Assembly (NCBI RefSeq): GCF_036388275.1
Contig: NZ_DASVSF010000113.1
Span: 186,001 to 250,000, forward strand
Source: Longimicrobium sp.
GTDB taxonomy: Bacteria; Gemmatimonadota; Gemmatimonadetes; Longimicrobiales; Longimicrobiaceae
Direction: 5' to 3'
Length of the DNA: 64,000 bases
Of the stretch, positions 42,935 to 53,640 are shown in pieces. The notes beneath the pieces were generated by a model. It searched no databases. It was not told where the DNA came from and saw only the letters and a program-made list of their open reading frames with translations. The first letter of the stretch is position 1. The number at the start of each line of letters is the position of its first letter. The position numbers were made by a program, and so were the translations under genes.

Positions 42935-43603
42935 CCCTCTCCCACAAACAGCGTGGGAGAGGGGGTACACACCAGAGTCGGGTGCGCGGGGTTGGTCTGG
43001 TGCTCGGGTAGGCGCCCCCCATCCCCAGCCCTTCCCCCGCAAACTGCGCGGGGGAAGGGAGCCAGTGTGGCGCGTCACCGAAGCTGTCGCGAACACGAAA
43101 GCGTGTCATCCTGAGCCCCAGGCGCACCGCATTATCCCGTACGACAAGCCACGCGGGGCGAAGGATCTAGCCGCGGATACGTACCAGCCCGGGCGCGGCA
43201 GCGGTCACCGTAGCAGAGGCCTCGGCTGCCGTGGGGCCCGGCGCCCGTCCTCGCTTATGCTCGTCCACCCTCTCCCACGAACAGCGTGGGCGAGGGAGTA
43301 CACACCAGACCGGGGGCAGTGCGTCCAAGGCCGGCGCGGCGACCGGCTCTGTCACCGAAGCCGAGGCCTCGGCCCTGCTGGGGCGAATGAATTCGCGGCA
43401 ACGACGGCCCAAAGTCCGCCTTCGCGGACTGCAAGCGGAGTCGAGTGCGACAGGCCCACCGAAGCGCACCGGACTGGCTCCCTTCCCCCGCGGCAGTTTG
43501 CGGGGGAAGGGCTGGGGATGGGGGGCTCCCGAGGCATGCACCAATCCCCGCTCTCACGCGATCGAATTCTCCCCTCTCCGCACGTAGTTTGTGCGGGGAG
43601 GGG
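42935..43603. repeat. array I of GC-rich hairpins (family B)
   Basis: Five imperfect palindromes with 11-13 bp stems and a 7-8 nt loop: 42935-42963, 43029-43059, 43268-43296, 43480-43511 and 43571-43603. Loops read AAACAGC, AAACTGC and GAACAGC in the first three, then the reverse-oriented GGCAGTTT and GTAGTTT. Stems alternate between CCCTCTCCCAC and CCCTTCCCCCGC types. It fills the gene-free interval 42810-43738 with the family A repeat. Similar to REP/BIME arrays. Confidence 0.7.
43101..43296 (+). repeat. repeat family A, copy 1 (~195 nt)
   Basis: Runs from GCGTGTCATCCTGAGCCCCA through CGAAGGATCTAGC, GCGCGGCAGCGGTCACC and CTCGCTTATGCTCGTCCA to the hairpin CCCTCTCCCAC. The inverse complement of 51317-51510 matches it along its whole length with ~75-85% similarity by eye. 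It has no open frame of note. Confidence 0.65.
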
Positions 43604-43677
43604 CCGGGGGAGGGGCCACCCTTGGGCCTGCGCCGACCCCTGTGACAGCGCCGCCCCCCCCGCATCCCCCCAACAAC

Positions 43678-43712
43678 CCGGCCCCGCCCCCGAATTTCGG
43701 GAGCGGGGCCGG
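43678..43712 (-). terminator. GC-rich hairpin after the Gly/Arg-rich gene
   Basis: CCGGCCCCGC and the CCCGAA block (43678-43694) pair with TTCGGG and GCGGGGCCGG (43696-43712) with one mismatch. It is 27 nt past the minus-strand stop at 43739. No obvious U-tract. Confidence 0.45.
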
Positions 43713-43738
43713 GGTGCCGTGCGGCAGCCTGCGGGCGA

Positions 43739-44680
43739 TCAGTACCCGTCGCGGCCGCGGCCGTAGCCGCGGTAGCCCCGGTCGTACTGGTCGCCATTCA
43801 TGTTGCCGTAGTACGGCTCGTTGCCGATGCCGCCGGCCCCGCTGGCGCCCTGGTACCCGTTGTCGTACTGGCCCCGGCCTCGGCCGGCGTTCCAGCCGGC
43901 CCCACGGTTCATGTCGCCGCCCGGGCGCATCCCGCCGGCGGAGCCGCCCATCATCCCCCGCCCGCCGAAGTCGCGGCCGTAGCCGCCCCGCGCGCCGTAG
44001 CCGGGCCGGGCGTCGTCACCATCGAACGCGTTCTCCACCTGGTCCCACCCGCGGCGGACGGCGTTCTGGGCGCGGTCCATCCAGCCGCCGCCCTGGTCGT
44101 GCCCGCCCATCGCACGGCCGCGGTCCATTCCCCCGCCCATGTAGCCGTTTCCGGCGCCGTGGCCCATCCGCCCCGAGCCCCAGTTGTGGCCCCATTCGGC
44201 GTCGCCGCTGCCCAGGTTCCACCCGCGGTCGCGCCCCAGGCCGCCCTGGTTCATCCCGCCGCCCTGGTAGCCGGAGTCGTAGCCGCGGCCCATGTCGCGC
44301 CCGCCGCCATGGCCCTGCGGCCCGTACCAGCCGGCGTGGAAGGGACTGGTGTCGCTGCCGCGGTTGCCGCCCAGGTCCACGTCGCGGTCCAGGCGGTCGG
44401 CGGCGTCAGCCGTCCAGGCGCCGTCCGTCCACGCGTTGGCGCCGCTGGTGTAGTTGCGGCCGCCCCCGCCGCGGTGGGTGCCGCCGTAGTTGCCGCCGGC
44501 GTCCATCGTCGAGCGGTTCTCGTAGTCCTGGCGCATGTGGTCGCTCATCCCGGCCTGGTGCACGTCCTGGCCCTGGAAGGCGCGCCGCAGGGCGTTCCCC
44601 GCCCGGTCGAAGAAGCCGCCGTCACGGTGCCCGCCCATGCCACGGTTTCCATACTCGTCGCTGCGGTCCCAGTTCGCCAT
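43739..44680 (-). CDS. Gly/Arg/Tyr-rich low-complexity protein
   Basis: 313 residues with GGAGGCGACG upstream of ATG 44680. Composition is dominated by Gly, Arg, Asp, Asn, Tyr and Met, with recurring GGYGRDFGG, MGGGMDRGRAMGG, and RDMGRGYDSGYQ. Two short helical patches read FDRAGNALRRAFQG and MDRAQNAVRRGWDQVENAFDGD, a repeated pair spaced ~180 residues apart. The rest is probably disordered. RGG-like sequence suggests RNA or nucleic-acid binding or phase separation, but that is inference from composition. No signal peptide. Confidence 0.75.
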   Translation of the reverse strand: MANWDRSDEYGNRGMGGHRDGGFFDRAGNALRRAFQGQDVHQAGMSDHMRQDYENRSTMDAGGNYGGTHRGGGGRNYTSGANAWTDGAWTADAADRLDRDVDLGGNRGSDTSPFHAGWYGPQGHGGGRDMGRGYDSGYQGGGMNQGGLGRDRGWNLGSGDAEWGHNWGSGRMGHGAGNGYMGGGMDRGRAMGGHDQGGGWMDRAQNAVRRGWDQVENAFDGDDARPGYGARGGYGRDFGGRGMMGGSAGGMRPGGDMNRGAGWNAGRGRGQYDNGYQGASGAGGIGNEPYYGNMNGDQYDRGYRGYGRGRDGY

Positions 44681-44906
44681 CGTCGCCTCCTGCGTTATCG
44701 GGAATTCCGGCCCTCGCGGGCCGCCGACCTGAGGCGCCGTACGGGTGCAATGTCCGTTCCAGCCAACGGGTTGCGGCGTTCCTCCATCCGCGACGGAGCT
44801 TGATCCGGAAGCGCCCTCCGGCTACGTTGCCGGTTTCCCGCCGCGACCGGTGCGGCGGCCTTGTGCACGACCCTTTTCCGGCCCCGGCCGGCTGGTGCTG
44901 ACGACG

Positions 44907-46781
<1,875 letters not shown>

Positions 46782-46878
46782 GCGCCCGTCCGAGCGGCCG
46801 CGCCCGTCACGGTCGCTCAGCGGCGCCAGCGCCGATAGATTGATCCGGCCAGTCCCTCTCCCCCTGCCCGCCAGGATC

Positions 46879-48072
46879 GTGATCCCGAGACTCCGGGAAG
46901 TCCGCATCGGCAACTACAAGAGCATCGAACAGGCCGTCGTGAGCCTGTCCGGCATGACGGTGCTGGTGGGCGCGAACGGGTCCGGGAAGAGCAACTTCGT
47001 CGACGCGCTCGCCTTCGTGCAGGAGTGCCTCTCCACCTCCATCGAAGCCGCGTTCCGCAAGCGCGGCGGCGTCACGCAGGTGGCGCGGCACATCCGCGCC
47101 GGCGGACGGGAGGATCTCGAGTTCGCATTCGTGATCGACCTCGATCCGTCCACCGCGGCTGAGTACGGATTCAGCATCGCTTCCGACTGGAACAAGACCC
47201 CGGAGATCATCCGCGAGTACTGCACGATCCGGGAAGCGGGGGAGGAAAAGCACGCCTTCGAGCTGGAGCGGGGCAGGTTCACGAAGCGCATTCCCGGAAT
47301 CCGGCCCCTCGTGGAGCCCGGGCGACTGATGCTGTACGCCGCATCGGTCACACCGGAGTTCCAGCCGGTGTACAGCTTTCTCACGGGCGTCCGCATGTAC
47401 GCGATCCACCCGGATGACCTCAGGGAACCGCGTGCGCCGGAGCCGGGGCTGGAACTGGAGAGCCACGGCCGGAACGCCTCATCCGTCGTCCGCGTGCTCA
47501 CGGAACGCTTCAGCGACCGGCACGCGCGGATCGAGGGCGTTCTTCGAAGTGTCGTGCCCGGCCTGGAGCAGGTCCTGGTAGAGACGATCGGGTCGCGGGA
47601 GTTCGTGATGTTCGTAGAGGCGACGGACCGGGGGCCCGGAGCAATGCTGCTGGACGCCTCGACCGCGTCGGACGGAACGTTGCGAATGCTGGGGATGCTG
47701 CTCGCCGTGTATCAGCCCGCCACACCGACGGTGCTGCTCGTAGAGGAGCCCGAAGCGACGATCCACCCCGCCGCCGCCGACGTCATCGTTTCCGTGCTGA
47801 TGGATGCCGCGAAGCGCTCGCAGGTCGTGATCACCACGCACAGCCCGGACGTGCTGGACAACAAGGAAATCACCGACGACATGCTGCGCGTGGTGTCGAA
47901 GCCGAGCGGCCGGACGGTGATCACGCCCATCTCCAGCGCTTCACGAACCGCGGTCCGGCAGAACCTGTATTCGCCGGGCGAGCTTTTGCGGATGGACGAG
48001 CTGAACCCGGAGATCGATCCATCCCACCCGAGTTCCGCGCCCGAGATCGACCCGGCGGGAACCGCGGGCTGA
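46879..48072 (+). CDS. AAA/ABC-type ATPase (AAA_21)
   Basis: 397 residues from GTG 46879; the upstream TTG at 46840 is less likely. SMC-like N-terminus: REVRIGNYKSIEQAVV then Walker A VGANGSGKSNFVDAL at ~30-44. C-terminal signature-like DASTASDGTLRMLGMLLAVY, Walker B TVLLVEEPEATIHP and H-loop VVITTHSPDVLDN. It is like the ATPase half of OLD and PARIS-type systems. The next gene encodes a TOPRIM-like protein, starting 4 nt after its stop, so the two form an operon. Confidence 0.85.
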   Translation: MIPRLREVRIGNYKSIEQAVVSLSGMTVLVGANGSGKSNFVDALAFVQECLSTSIEAAFRKRGGVTQVARHIRAGGREDLEFAFVIDLDPSTAAEYGFSIASDWNKTPEIIREYCTIREAGEEKHAFELERGRFTKRIPGIRPLVEPGRLMLYAASVTPEFQPVYSFLTGVRMYAIHPDDLREPRAPEPGLELESHGRNASSVVRVLTERFSDRHARIEGVLRSVVPGLEQVLVETIGSREFVMFVEATDRGPGAMLLDASTASDGTLRMLGMLLAVYQPATPTVLLVEEPEATIHPAAADVIVSVLMDAAKRSQVVITTHSPDVLDNKEITDDMLRVVSKPSGRTVITPISSASRTAVRQNLYSPGELLRMDELNPEIDPSHPSSAPEIDPAGTAG

Positions 48073-48076
48073 GGCG

Positions 48077-48625
48077 ATGGCCGTACTGCCGATCGTCGAA
48101 GGGCACGCCGAGACCGAGTCCGTTCCCGTCCTGCTGCGCAGGCTGGGGATTCCGTGCGTTCGCCCGTTTCGCGTCAAGCGCAACAAGGTCGTGAAGCCGG
48201 GCGAACTGGAGCGCGCCATCGAACTCGCGACGATGGACCGTACAGGCGCCACCGCCGTGCTGGTGCTGCTCGATGCAGACGACGACTGCCCCGCCGCGCT
48301 TGCTCCGGCGCTTCTGCAGCGGGCCAGGGCGGTCAGCCCCCTGCCCGTCTCCGTCGTTTTCGCCGTGCGCGAGTTCGAGGCATGGTTCCTGGGCGGGGTC
48401 GGGTCGCTGCGGGGTCATCGTGGAATTGGCGACGATGCCTCCTACGACGGCGACCCGGAGCAGCCGAGGGGCGCGAAAGAGCGCCTGGAAGCGCTCATGG
48501 CCGGCCGGTCCTACCTGGACACCGACGATCAGCCCGCGCTGATGGCTGCACTCGACATCGACGAAGCACGCCTGCGCTGCCCGTCGCTCGACAAGCTTTT
48601 GCGCGATCTCGAAGCGCTCCCGTAG
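48077..48625 (+). CDS. DUF4276-like (TOPRIM-type) protein
   Basis: 182 residues. PIVEGHAETESVPVLLRRLG at the start and VLVLLDADDDCPAALAPAL in the middle fit the Glu and Asp-x-Asp pattern of a TOPRIM fold as seen in DUF4276. VVFAVREFEAWFLGGVGSLR is the family's third block. Such proteins act as nucleases when partnered with an ATPase. It is 4 nt after the ATPase gene. Confidence 0.75.
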   Translation: MAVLPIVEGHAETESVPVLLRRLGIPCVRPFRVKRNKVVKPGELERAIELATMDRTGATAVLVLLDADDDCPAALAPALLQRARAVSPLPVSVVFAVREFEAWFLGGVGSLRGHRGIGDDASYDGDPEQPRGAKERLEALMAGRSYLDTDDQPALMAALDIDEARLRCPSLDKLLRDLEALP

Positions 48626-48951
48626 CAGCGGCTTGTTCCAAGGCTCCCGTGTGTCCGGAAGCTGGTGCCGGCATCTGGCGGAAACCGGTGTTTGTGGGCT
48701 ATCATCCCTGCCCGCAGGCGACCGTCGTGAGCATCGGACCCGATCACAGCCAGGCTCTTCCAAGCCCAATCCGTCATCCGCTGTCCTCCTGCCCCATCGG
48801 CGTGTGTCCGCAATCGGGCACACCCGCGCGGCATGTTTTTTCACGTAAGTCGTTTTTCGCAAACAATCTCCGGAGCGGCATCGGGGGTGCCATTCCGGGG
48901 CGCGGGACCATCCACCCCCATTCGCTTTCTCACAGGAACAGAAAACACATC
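48626..48951 (+). other. intergenic region, no gene seen
   Basis: 326 nt between the DUF4276 gene and the beta-barrel gene. Short frames exist, but none has a ribosome site with plausible composition. The segment at 48833-48866 (TTTTTTCACGTAAGTCGTTTTTCGC) is A/T-rich and could hold the beta-barrel promoter. Confidence 0.4.
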
Positions 48952-49569
48952 ATGAAGCGCACACTGATCGCCTCCGCCCTTTTCGCGGGCACCATGCTCT
49001 CCGCGGGCGGCCTGGACGCGCAGGTCTCCAAGAACTCCGGGTTCCTGCTGAACCTGCACGTTGCCGGAAACTCCATCGAGACGACCTTGGAGGATATGGA
49101 ATCGGAACGTGAGACCGGCGGCGGGCTGGGGCTGGGGCTCGGCTACGGATTTGGGGAAACCTTCGCCCTCGTGATCAACCTCGATGCGGCGAGCGTCAGC
49201 TCCGACGACGATGACGCGGACGAGGACGCTGAAGACCTCGCGCTGGCGCACTTCGACATCGGTGGCCGGCTGAACTTCGGCAGCACGGCGTCGGCTCTCC
49301 GCCCGTACGTGAACGCGGCGTTCTCGGGCGTCGCCGAAGGCACCACCAGCGAAGATGCGGACGAGAACGTCACCATCAGCGGCGCGGGCTTCACCCTCGG
49401 CGGCGGCCTCCAGTACTTCTTCTCGCCCCGCTTCGCGCTGGACGCGGGCCTGCAGGGCAGCTTCGGCAAGTTCAACCAGATCCAGTTGGGCGACGAGTCC
49501 TCCGAGATCGACGAGGATGTCAAGTTCACCACGGCACGCCTGCAGCTGGGCGTGACCTTTCACCCGTAG
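48952..49569 (+). CDS. outer-membrane beta-barrel protein, paralogue 1
   Basis: 205 residues. A signal peptide (KRTLIASALFAGTMLSAGGLDAQ) is followed by alternating strands, LLNLHVAGNSIE, GLGLGLGYGFGETFALVINL, ISGAGFTLGGGLQYFFSPRF and a final TARLQLGVTFHP. An acidic loop (SSDDDDADEDAED) lies between strands. It matches 49652-50254 closely in layout, including the VAG, GYGF, GGGLQYF and final HP features. Likely an eight-stranded barrel of unknown ligand. Confidence 0.8.
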   Translation: MKRTLIASALFAGTMLSAGGLDAQVSKNSGFLLNLHVAGNSIETTLEDMESERETGGGLGLGLGYGFGETFALVINLDAASVSSDDDDADEDAEDLALAHFDIGGRLNFGSTASALRPYVNAAFSGVAEGTTSEDADENVTISGAGFTLGGGLQYFFSPRFALDAGLQGSFGKFNQIQLGDESSEIDEDVKFTTARLQLGVTFHP

Positions 49570-49584
49570 TCTTGCGATGGGAGG

Positions 49585-49620
49585 CGAGCCGGGGGCCTGA
49601 CGAGGGCTCCCGGCTCGTTT
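49585..49620 (+). terminator. terminator between the two beta-barrel genes
   Basis: CGAGCCGGG (49585-49593) pairs with CCCGGCTCG (49609-49617), followed by TTT. 16 nt after the first barrel gene. Confidence 0.7.
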
Positions 49621-49651
49621 CGCATCACGGACCTCTTCCACGAACTCTCCC

Positions 49652-50254
49652 ATGCGCAAAGCACTTCTCGCCGCCGCCGGCGCGGTGCTCGTGTCGTCCA
49701 CGGCCCACGCCCAGACGTCCGACACCCGCGGCTGGATGGTGAACGTGCACGTCGCCGGCACCGCCACCGGGGGCGCCGGCCAGGATGCCGAGATGCGCCG
49801 CGGCGGCGCGCTGGGCGTAGCGGTCGGCTACGGCTTCTCCGATCGCCTGGCCCTGCTGCTGAGCGCGGACGGCGGCCGGGTGAAGTACCCGGGCCCGGTG
49901 ATGGCCGACGGCGGGGCCACCGGCAGCTACGACCAGCTGACGATCGACATCGCCCTGCGCGCCAGCTTCCTGGACGAGCACTCGCCGCTGCGGCCGTACC
50001 TGGCCAGCGGCATCACCGGCGTGGCGGAAAGCCCGCGGCCGGACGACGCCGGGATCGTCACCTCCGGGGGCGGCATCACCATCGGTGGCGGGCTGCAGTA
50101 CTTCACCTCGTCCAGGGTGGCCATCGACGCCGGCCTGCTGGTTACGGCCGGCAGCTTCACCGGGTTCGAGGTGGACGGGGAGAAGCACGAGTACGACGAA
50201 GGCCTGGGATTCAGCCACTCGCGACTACAGCTGGGGATCACCTGGCACCCCTGA
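49652..50254 (+). CDS. outer-membrane beta-barrel protein, paralogue 2
   Basis: 200 residues: signal peptide RKALLAAAGAVLVSSTAHAQ, then MVNVHVAGTATGG, GVAVGYGFSDRLALLLSADG, GGGITIGGGLQYFTSSRVAI, ending SHSRLQLGITWHP. It is the tandem duplicate of the gene at 48952, with divergent loops and no acidic insert. Confidence 0.8.
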   Translation: MRKALLAAAGAVLVSSTAHAQTSDTRGWMVNVHVAGTATGGAGQDAEMRRGGALGVAVGYGFSDRLALLLSADGGRVKYPGPVMADGGATGSYDQLTIDIALRASFLDEHSPLRPYLASGITGVAESPRPDDAGIVTSGGGITIGGGLQYFTSSRVAIDAGLLVTAGSFTGFEVDGEKHEYDEGLGFSHSRLQLGITWHP

Positions 50255-50278
50255 GCAGCGACGGGCTCTGAGTACGAC

Positions 50279-50316
50279 ACGGCGGCGCGGAGGACATCCT
50301 CCGCGCCGCCGTTTCG
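50279..50316 (+). terminator. 16-bp terminator hairpin
   Basis: ACGGCGGCGCGGAGGA (50279-50294) pairs perfectly with TCCTCCGCGCCGCCGT (50297-50312), then TTCG. 25 nt after the second barrel gene. Confidence 0.75.
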
Positions 50317-50452
50317 TCGTCCGTCGCCCGTCCATCCAGTGTCAGCGCGGCTGCCCGGGTCGGTTTACCCATGATTCCGGATGGGGAGAAGAGTATTCTG
50401 TTCTCGCAGGTTGTGACCGGGAACGAGACTCCACACACAAAGGAAACGCCTC

Positions 50453-50896
50453 ATGTCCATCATCGATATCCCGGCCCTTTCGCTCGACCAGCGCCTGGAA
50501 GGCGTGTTCGGCGAGAACACCGATCCCATGTTCCTGCTGGACGAGCGCGCCGCCGAGCTGATCCCCGACTACCAGGCCATCGTGTGGGAGTGCGACGCGA
50601 AGACCTTCGTGTTCTCGCACGTCAGCCAGTCGGCGGAGGAGATCGTGGGCTACCCGGCGCGGCGGTGGGTAGACGAGCCGACGTTCTGGGCCGACGTGGT
50701 CCTTCACCACGACGACCGCGACGAGTCGGTGACGTACTGCGCGAGCGAAACGGCGTGCGACCGCGACCACGACTTCGAGTACCGCGCGCGGACGGCGGAC
50801 GGACGCGTGATCCGGCTTCGCGACGTGGTGCGCGTGGTGCCGCCGATGGACGGACATCCCAAGCGGCTGCGCGGGATCATGCTCGTGGTGGGCTGA
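50453..50896 (+). CDS. PAS domain protein
   Basis: 147 residues, a single PAS_3-like domain: AIVWECDAKTFVFSHVSQSA, EIVGYPARRWVDEPTFWADV, HPDD-like HHDDRDESVTYCAS and DHDFEYRARTADGRVIRLRD, ending LRGIMLVVG. A lone sensory module, with no kinase or output in the same frame. Ligand unknown; the classical flavin or haem residues are not evident. The hairpin array begins just downstream. Confidence 0.8.
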   Translation: MSIIDIPALSLDQRLEGVFGENTDPMFLLDERAAELIPDYQAIVWECDAKTFVFSHVSQSAEEIVGYPARRWVDEPTFWADVVLHHDDRDESVTYCASETACDRDHDFEYRARTADGRVIRLRDVVRVVPPMDGHPKRLRGIMLVVG

Positions 50897-50962
50897 GGAC
50901 GCCGCAGGGGCGGGGGAGAACTTGGTCGGGGGACGACCAGGGCCGGTGCTCGCCTCGGCAGG

Positions 50963-51345
50963 CCCCTCCCCCGGCAAACTGCGCCGGGAGAGGGGAGAAC
51001 TTCGGACCGGGTGCGACGGGGCCGGTGCATGCCGCGGGAGCCCCCTCTCCCGGCCTCTCCCCCGCAAACTGCGCGGGAGAGAGGAGCACTTCGATCGGGG
51101 TTCGACGGGCTGCGGGCGCATGCCTCGGGAGCCCCCTCCCCCCGGCCCCCGTCCCCCGCTTCGCAGGGGAGGGGGAGACCTGAATCGCGCTCCGGCTGGC
51201 CTGGCGCGCCGGACTGGCTCCCTTCCCCCGCGCGGTTTGCGGGGGAAGGGCTGGGGATGGGGGGCCCCGGCCCGTGCACCGAACCTCGCCCGACGCACCC
51301 GATCCCGAAGTGTACCCCCTCTCCCACGCTGTTTGTGGGAGAGGG
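50963..51345. repeat. array II of GC-rich hairpins (family B)
   Basis: Palindromes at 50963-50995, 51054-51084, 51220-51250 and 51317-51345 plus a weaker one around 51130-51178. Loops are AAACTGC in the first two and the reverse-complement form GCGGTTT / GCTGTTT in the last two. Stems CCCTTCCCCCGC and CCCTCTCCCAC match array I at 42935-43603. The interval 50897-51530 has no credible gene. Confidence 0.7.
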
Positions 51346-51510
51346 TGGACGAGCATAAGCGAGGACGGGTGAGGGCCCACGGCAGCCGAGGCCTCGTGTC
51401 TGGTGACCGCTGCCGCGCCCTGGCTTGTACGTGTCCTCTGCTAGATCCTTCGGCCCGCGCGATATGGTGTTAGTGCGAGTGCGGTGTGGCTTGGCCTCAG
51501 GATGACACGC
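51317..51510 (-). repeat. repeat family A, copy 2 (inverted)
   Basis: Reading the minus strand from 51510 gives GCGTGTCATCCTGAGGCCAA, then CGAAGGATCTAGC, GCGCGGCAGCGGTCACC, CTCGCTTATGCTCGTCCA and the CCCTCTCCCAC hairpin. This is the same order as 43101-43296, so the two copies are inverted relative to each other. Confidence 0.65.
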
Positions 51511-51530
51511 TCCGCGGCCGCCGCCCGCCT

Positions 51531-52772
51531 CTACTCCTCCACCGAACCGCCGCGGCCTCGGTGGCGGTCCTTGGGGTCGCGGTGGGCGATGCGCGCGGGC
51601 ACCAGCGCGCCCTTGCCGTACTTGCCAGTCACCCGGTCCGTCGCCTCCGCCAGCTTGCGGTCGCGCGCCGTTTCCGGACCGCCCGGTGTGTCCGCGAAGA
51701 GCGCCGGTTCCCGCTCCTCGTCGCCCGTCAGCTTCGAGACGCCCACGCCCAGCAGCCGCGCCGCGCCCGCCCGCTTGGCCAGCAGCTCGCGCAGCAGCTC
51801 GCGCGCGATGGTGAAGATCGCGCGGTCCGATTCGATGGCGTCCGGCGCGGTGCGGCTGGCGGAGCGGTCGGTGAAGTCCGCGTAGCGAAGGCGAACGGTC
51901 ACCGTGCGCGCCCGCAGCCCGTCCGCCCGCAGCGAGGCGCCCGTCTCCACCGCCAGCATCATCAGCCGCGTTTCCAGCTCTTCCGGGTCGGAGATGTCGA
52001 TCGGAAACGTTCGCTCGTGCGAGATGGATTTCTGCGGACGCCGCGGGGCCACGCCCCCGAAATCCTCCCCGCGCGCCAGATGGTACAGCCACTGCGCCCG
52101 CGAGTCGCCCACCCACGACGTCAGCGTCGCCAGGTCCAGCGGTGCGATGTCGCTCACCTGCGTGGCGCCCCGACGCCGCAGCGCCTCGGCCAGCGCGGGG
52201 CCCACGCCGGGGATGTCGGAGAGGGCGAAGCGGCTCATGAACGCGGCCTCGCCCCCCGGCGGAACGATGTGCACGCCGAACGGCTTGTTCACCGAGGCCG
52301 CCATCTTGGCCAGCGTGCGCCCCGTCGCCCCGCCGATGGAGATGCTGATGCCCGTGCGGTCCATCACCGCCTGCTGCATGCGGCGGCAGGTTTCCTCCAG
52401 CGGCTCGCCGTGGTACAGCAGCTCGGTGCCCGTGAGGTCCAGGTAGAACTCGTCCACGCTGGCCGCCTCCACCACGGGCGAAAACTCGTCGAGCACCGCG
52501 CGCACCTCCTTGTGCTTGCGGTTCACCATCTCGCCGGGAACGGGGACCACGACGCCTCGCGGGCAGAGCCGGATGGCCGTGGCCATGGGCATTCCCGCGT
52601 GCACGCCGAACTTGCGCGCCGCGTACGAGGCCGACGTCACCACTCCACGCCCGGTGGCACTGCCGCCCACGAGCACCAGTTCCGAACGCCCCGCGCCTTC
52701 CGGGTCCGCCAGCATGGCGCAGCGGACGAAGTACGAGTCGCAGTCGGCTAGGAGGATGCGTGGGATCAACAA
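51531..52772 (-). CDS. dinB: DNA polymerase IV (Y-family)
   Basis: 413 residues from a TTG pair at 52772/52769, without an obvious ribosome site. Y-family motifs: LLADCDSYFVRCA (Asp10, Asp12), VVTSASYAARKFGVHAGMP, and the catalytic ASVDEFYLDLTG (Asp107, Glu108). The thumb has IPGVGPALAEALRRRGATQV, and the little finger begins near KSISHERTFPID. Translesion synthesis polymerase, usually damage-induced. A C-terminal extension (after ~350) is Arg/Glu-rich. Confidence 0.88.
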   Translation of the reverse strand: MLIPRILLADCDSYFVRCAMLADPEGAGRSELVLVGGSATGRGVVTSASYAARKFGVHAGMPMATAIRLCPRGVVVPVPGEMVNRKHKEVRAVLDEFSPVVEAASVDEFYLDLTGTELLYHGEPLEETCRRMQQAVMDRTGISISIGGATGRTLAKMAASVNKPFGVHIVPPGGEAAFMSRFALSDIPGVGPALAEALRRRGATQVSDIAPLDLATLTSWVGDSRAQWLYHLARGEDFGGVAPRRPQKSISHERTFPIDISDPEELETRLMMLAVETGASLRADGLRARTVTVRLRYADFTDRSASRTAPDAIESDRAIFTIARELLRELLAKRAGAARLLGVGVSKLTGDEEREPALFADTPGGPETARDRKLAEATDRVTGKYGKGALVPARIAHRDPKDRHRGRGGSVEE

Positions 52773-52776
52773 GAAA

Positions 52777-52816
52777 GTGCGTGAGTGCGTTAGTGCGTCA
52801 GTGCGAAAGTGCGAAA
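52777..52816. repeat. five tandem 8-mers (GTGCGnnA)
   Basis: GTGCGTGA, GTGCGTTA, GTGCGTCA, GTGCGAAA, GTGCGAAA in succession just upstream of the dinB start codon. The reverse complement occurs as an array at 39058-39090. Confidence 0.75.
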
Positions 52817-53040
52817 GTTAGGGCGCGAGTTAGGCGATTGTGAGCGGATGATGAGCGGCGGCACGCGGGGGTGGCGCTGTGGCGGCTGTGGAAGGATAAT
52901 GCGCGCGGCGGCGGAAGGGTATCGGCCCCGGTGCCGACATCATCCGCCGGATTGGTTAGATTGGAGTTCCCTCCATCCTCCCCCTGCCTCCACCGCCCAC
53001 GCGGCGCGAGGCAACCTTCCGCGATGCCCCGGCATCAATC

Positions 53041-53640
53041 ATGTCCGGACCCCTCGAGCGGACCATGGAAGAAACCGACATCCACCTGATCCACCAGGCC
53101 AAGCACGGCGACGGGGCCGCGATCCGCGAGCTGTATCAGCGGCACGCGCAGCGGGTGTACGCCGTGGTCAAGCGCCTGGCGGGCCACGACGAAGCCCTCG
53201 CCGAAGACTGGGCCCAGGAAGCCTGGGTGCGCGCCATCCGCGCGCTTCCCACCTTTCGCGGCGAGTCGCGCTTCACCACGTGGCTTCACCGCATCGCCGT
53301 CAACAGCGCCCTTCACGGACGCCGCAGCCGGCTGCGCAAGGCGGGGCGGGAGACCGCGATGGTGGATGACGATTTTTCCGTGCGCCCCACCGCCGAGAAC
53401 GCGCTGCTGCGGCACAAGCTGGAGCGTGCCATGGAGCGCCTGCCCGACGGGATGCGAAAGGTGCTCGTTCTTCACGACGTGGAAGGCTACACGCATGAGG
53501 AGATCGGCGAGATGCTGGGTGTGAACCCCGGAACCTGCAAGAGCCAGTTGTTCAAGGCCCGCGCGCGGATGCGCAAGCTGCTCAGCCCGCTGCCGGCCGA
53601 TGAACCCGCGGAGGAGGAGATGGCCGCATGTGGCACCTGA
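53041..53640 (+). CDS. ECF sigma factor (RpoE-like)
   Basis: 199 residues from ATG 53041 (ATG 53065 is an alternative). Region 2: QRHAQRVYAVVKRLAGHDEA and AEDWAQEAWVRAIRALPTFR. Region 4: LPDGMRKVLVLHDVEGYTHE then EIGEMLGVNPGTCKSQLFKA. It overlaps the anti-sigma gene by 13 nt, and a PDZ protein follows, forming a typical envelope-stress operon. Confidence 0.9.
   Translation: MSGPLERTMEETDIHLIHQAKHGDGAAIRELYQRHAQRVYAVVKRLAGHDEALAEDWAQEAWVRAIRALPTFRGESRFTTWLHRIAVNSALHGRRSRLRKAGRETAMVDDDFSVRPTAENALLRHKLERAMERLPDGMRKVLVLHDVEGYTHEEIGEMLGVNPGTCKSQLFKARARMRKLLSPLPADEPAEEEMAACGT

Noticed and set aside
42935..43603. Possible CRISPR array
   Set aside because: The repeats are palindromic but of two stem types, with irregular spacing and reversed orientation. 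No cas gene is present.
48633..48848. 71-codon frame in the intergenic region
   Set aside because: No ribosome site, no homologous pattern and low-complexity composition.
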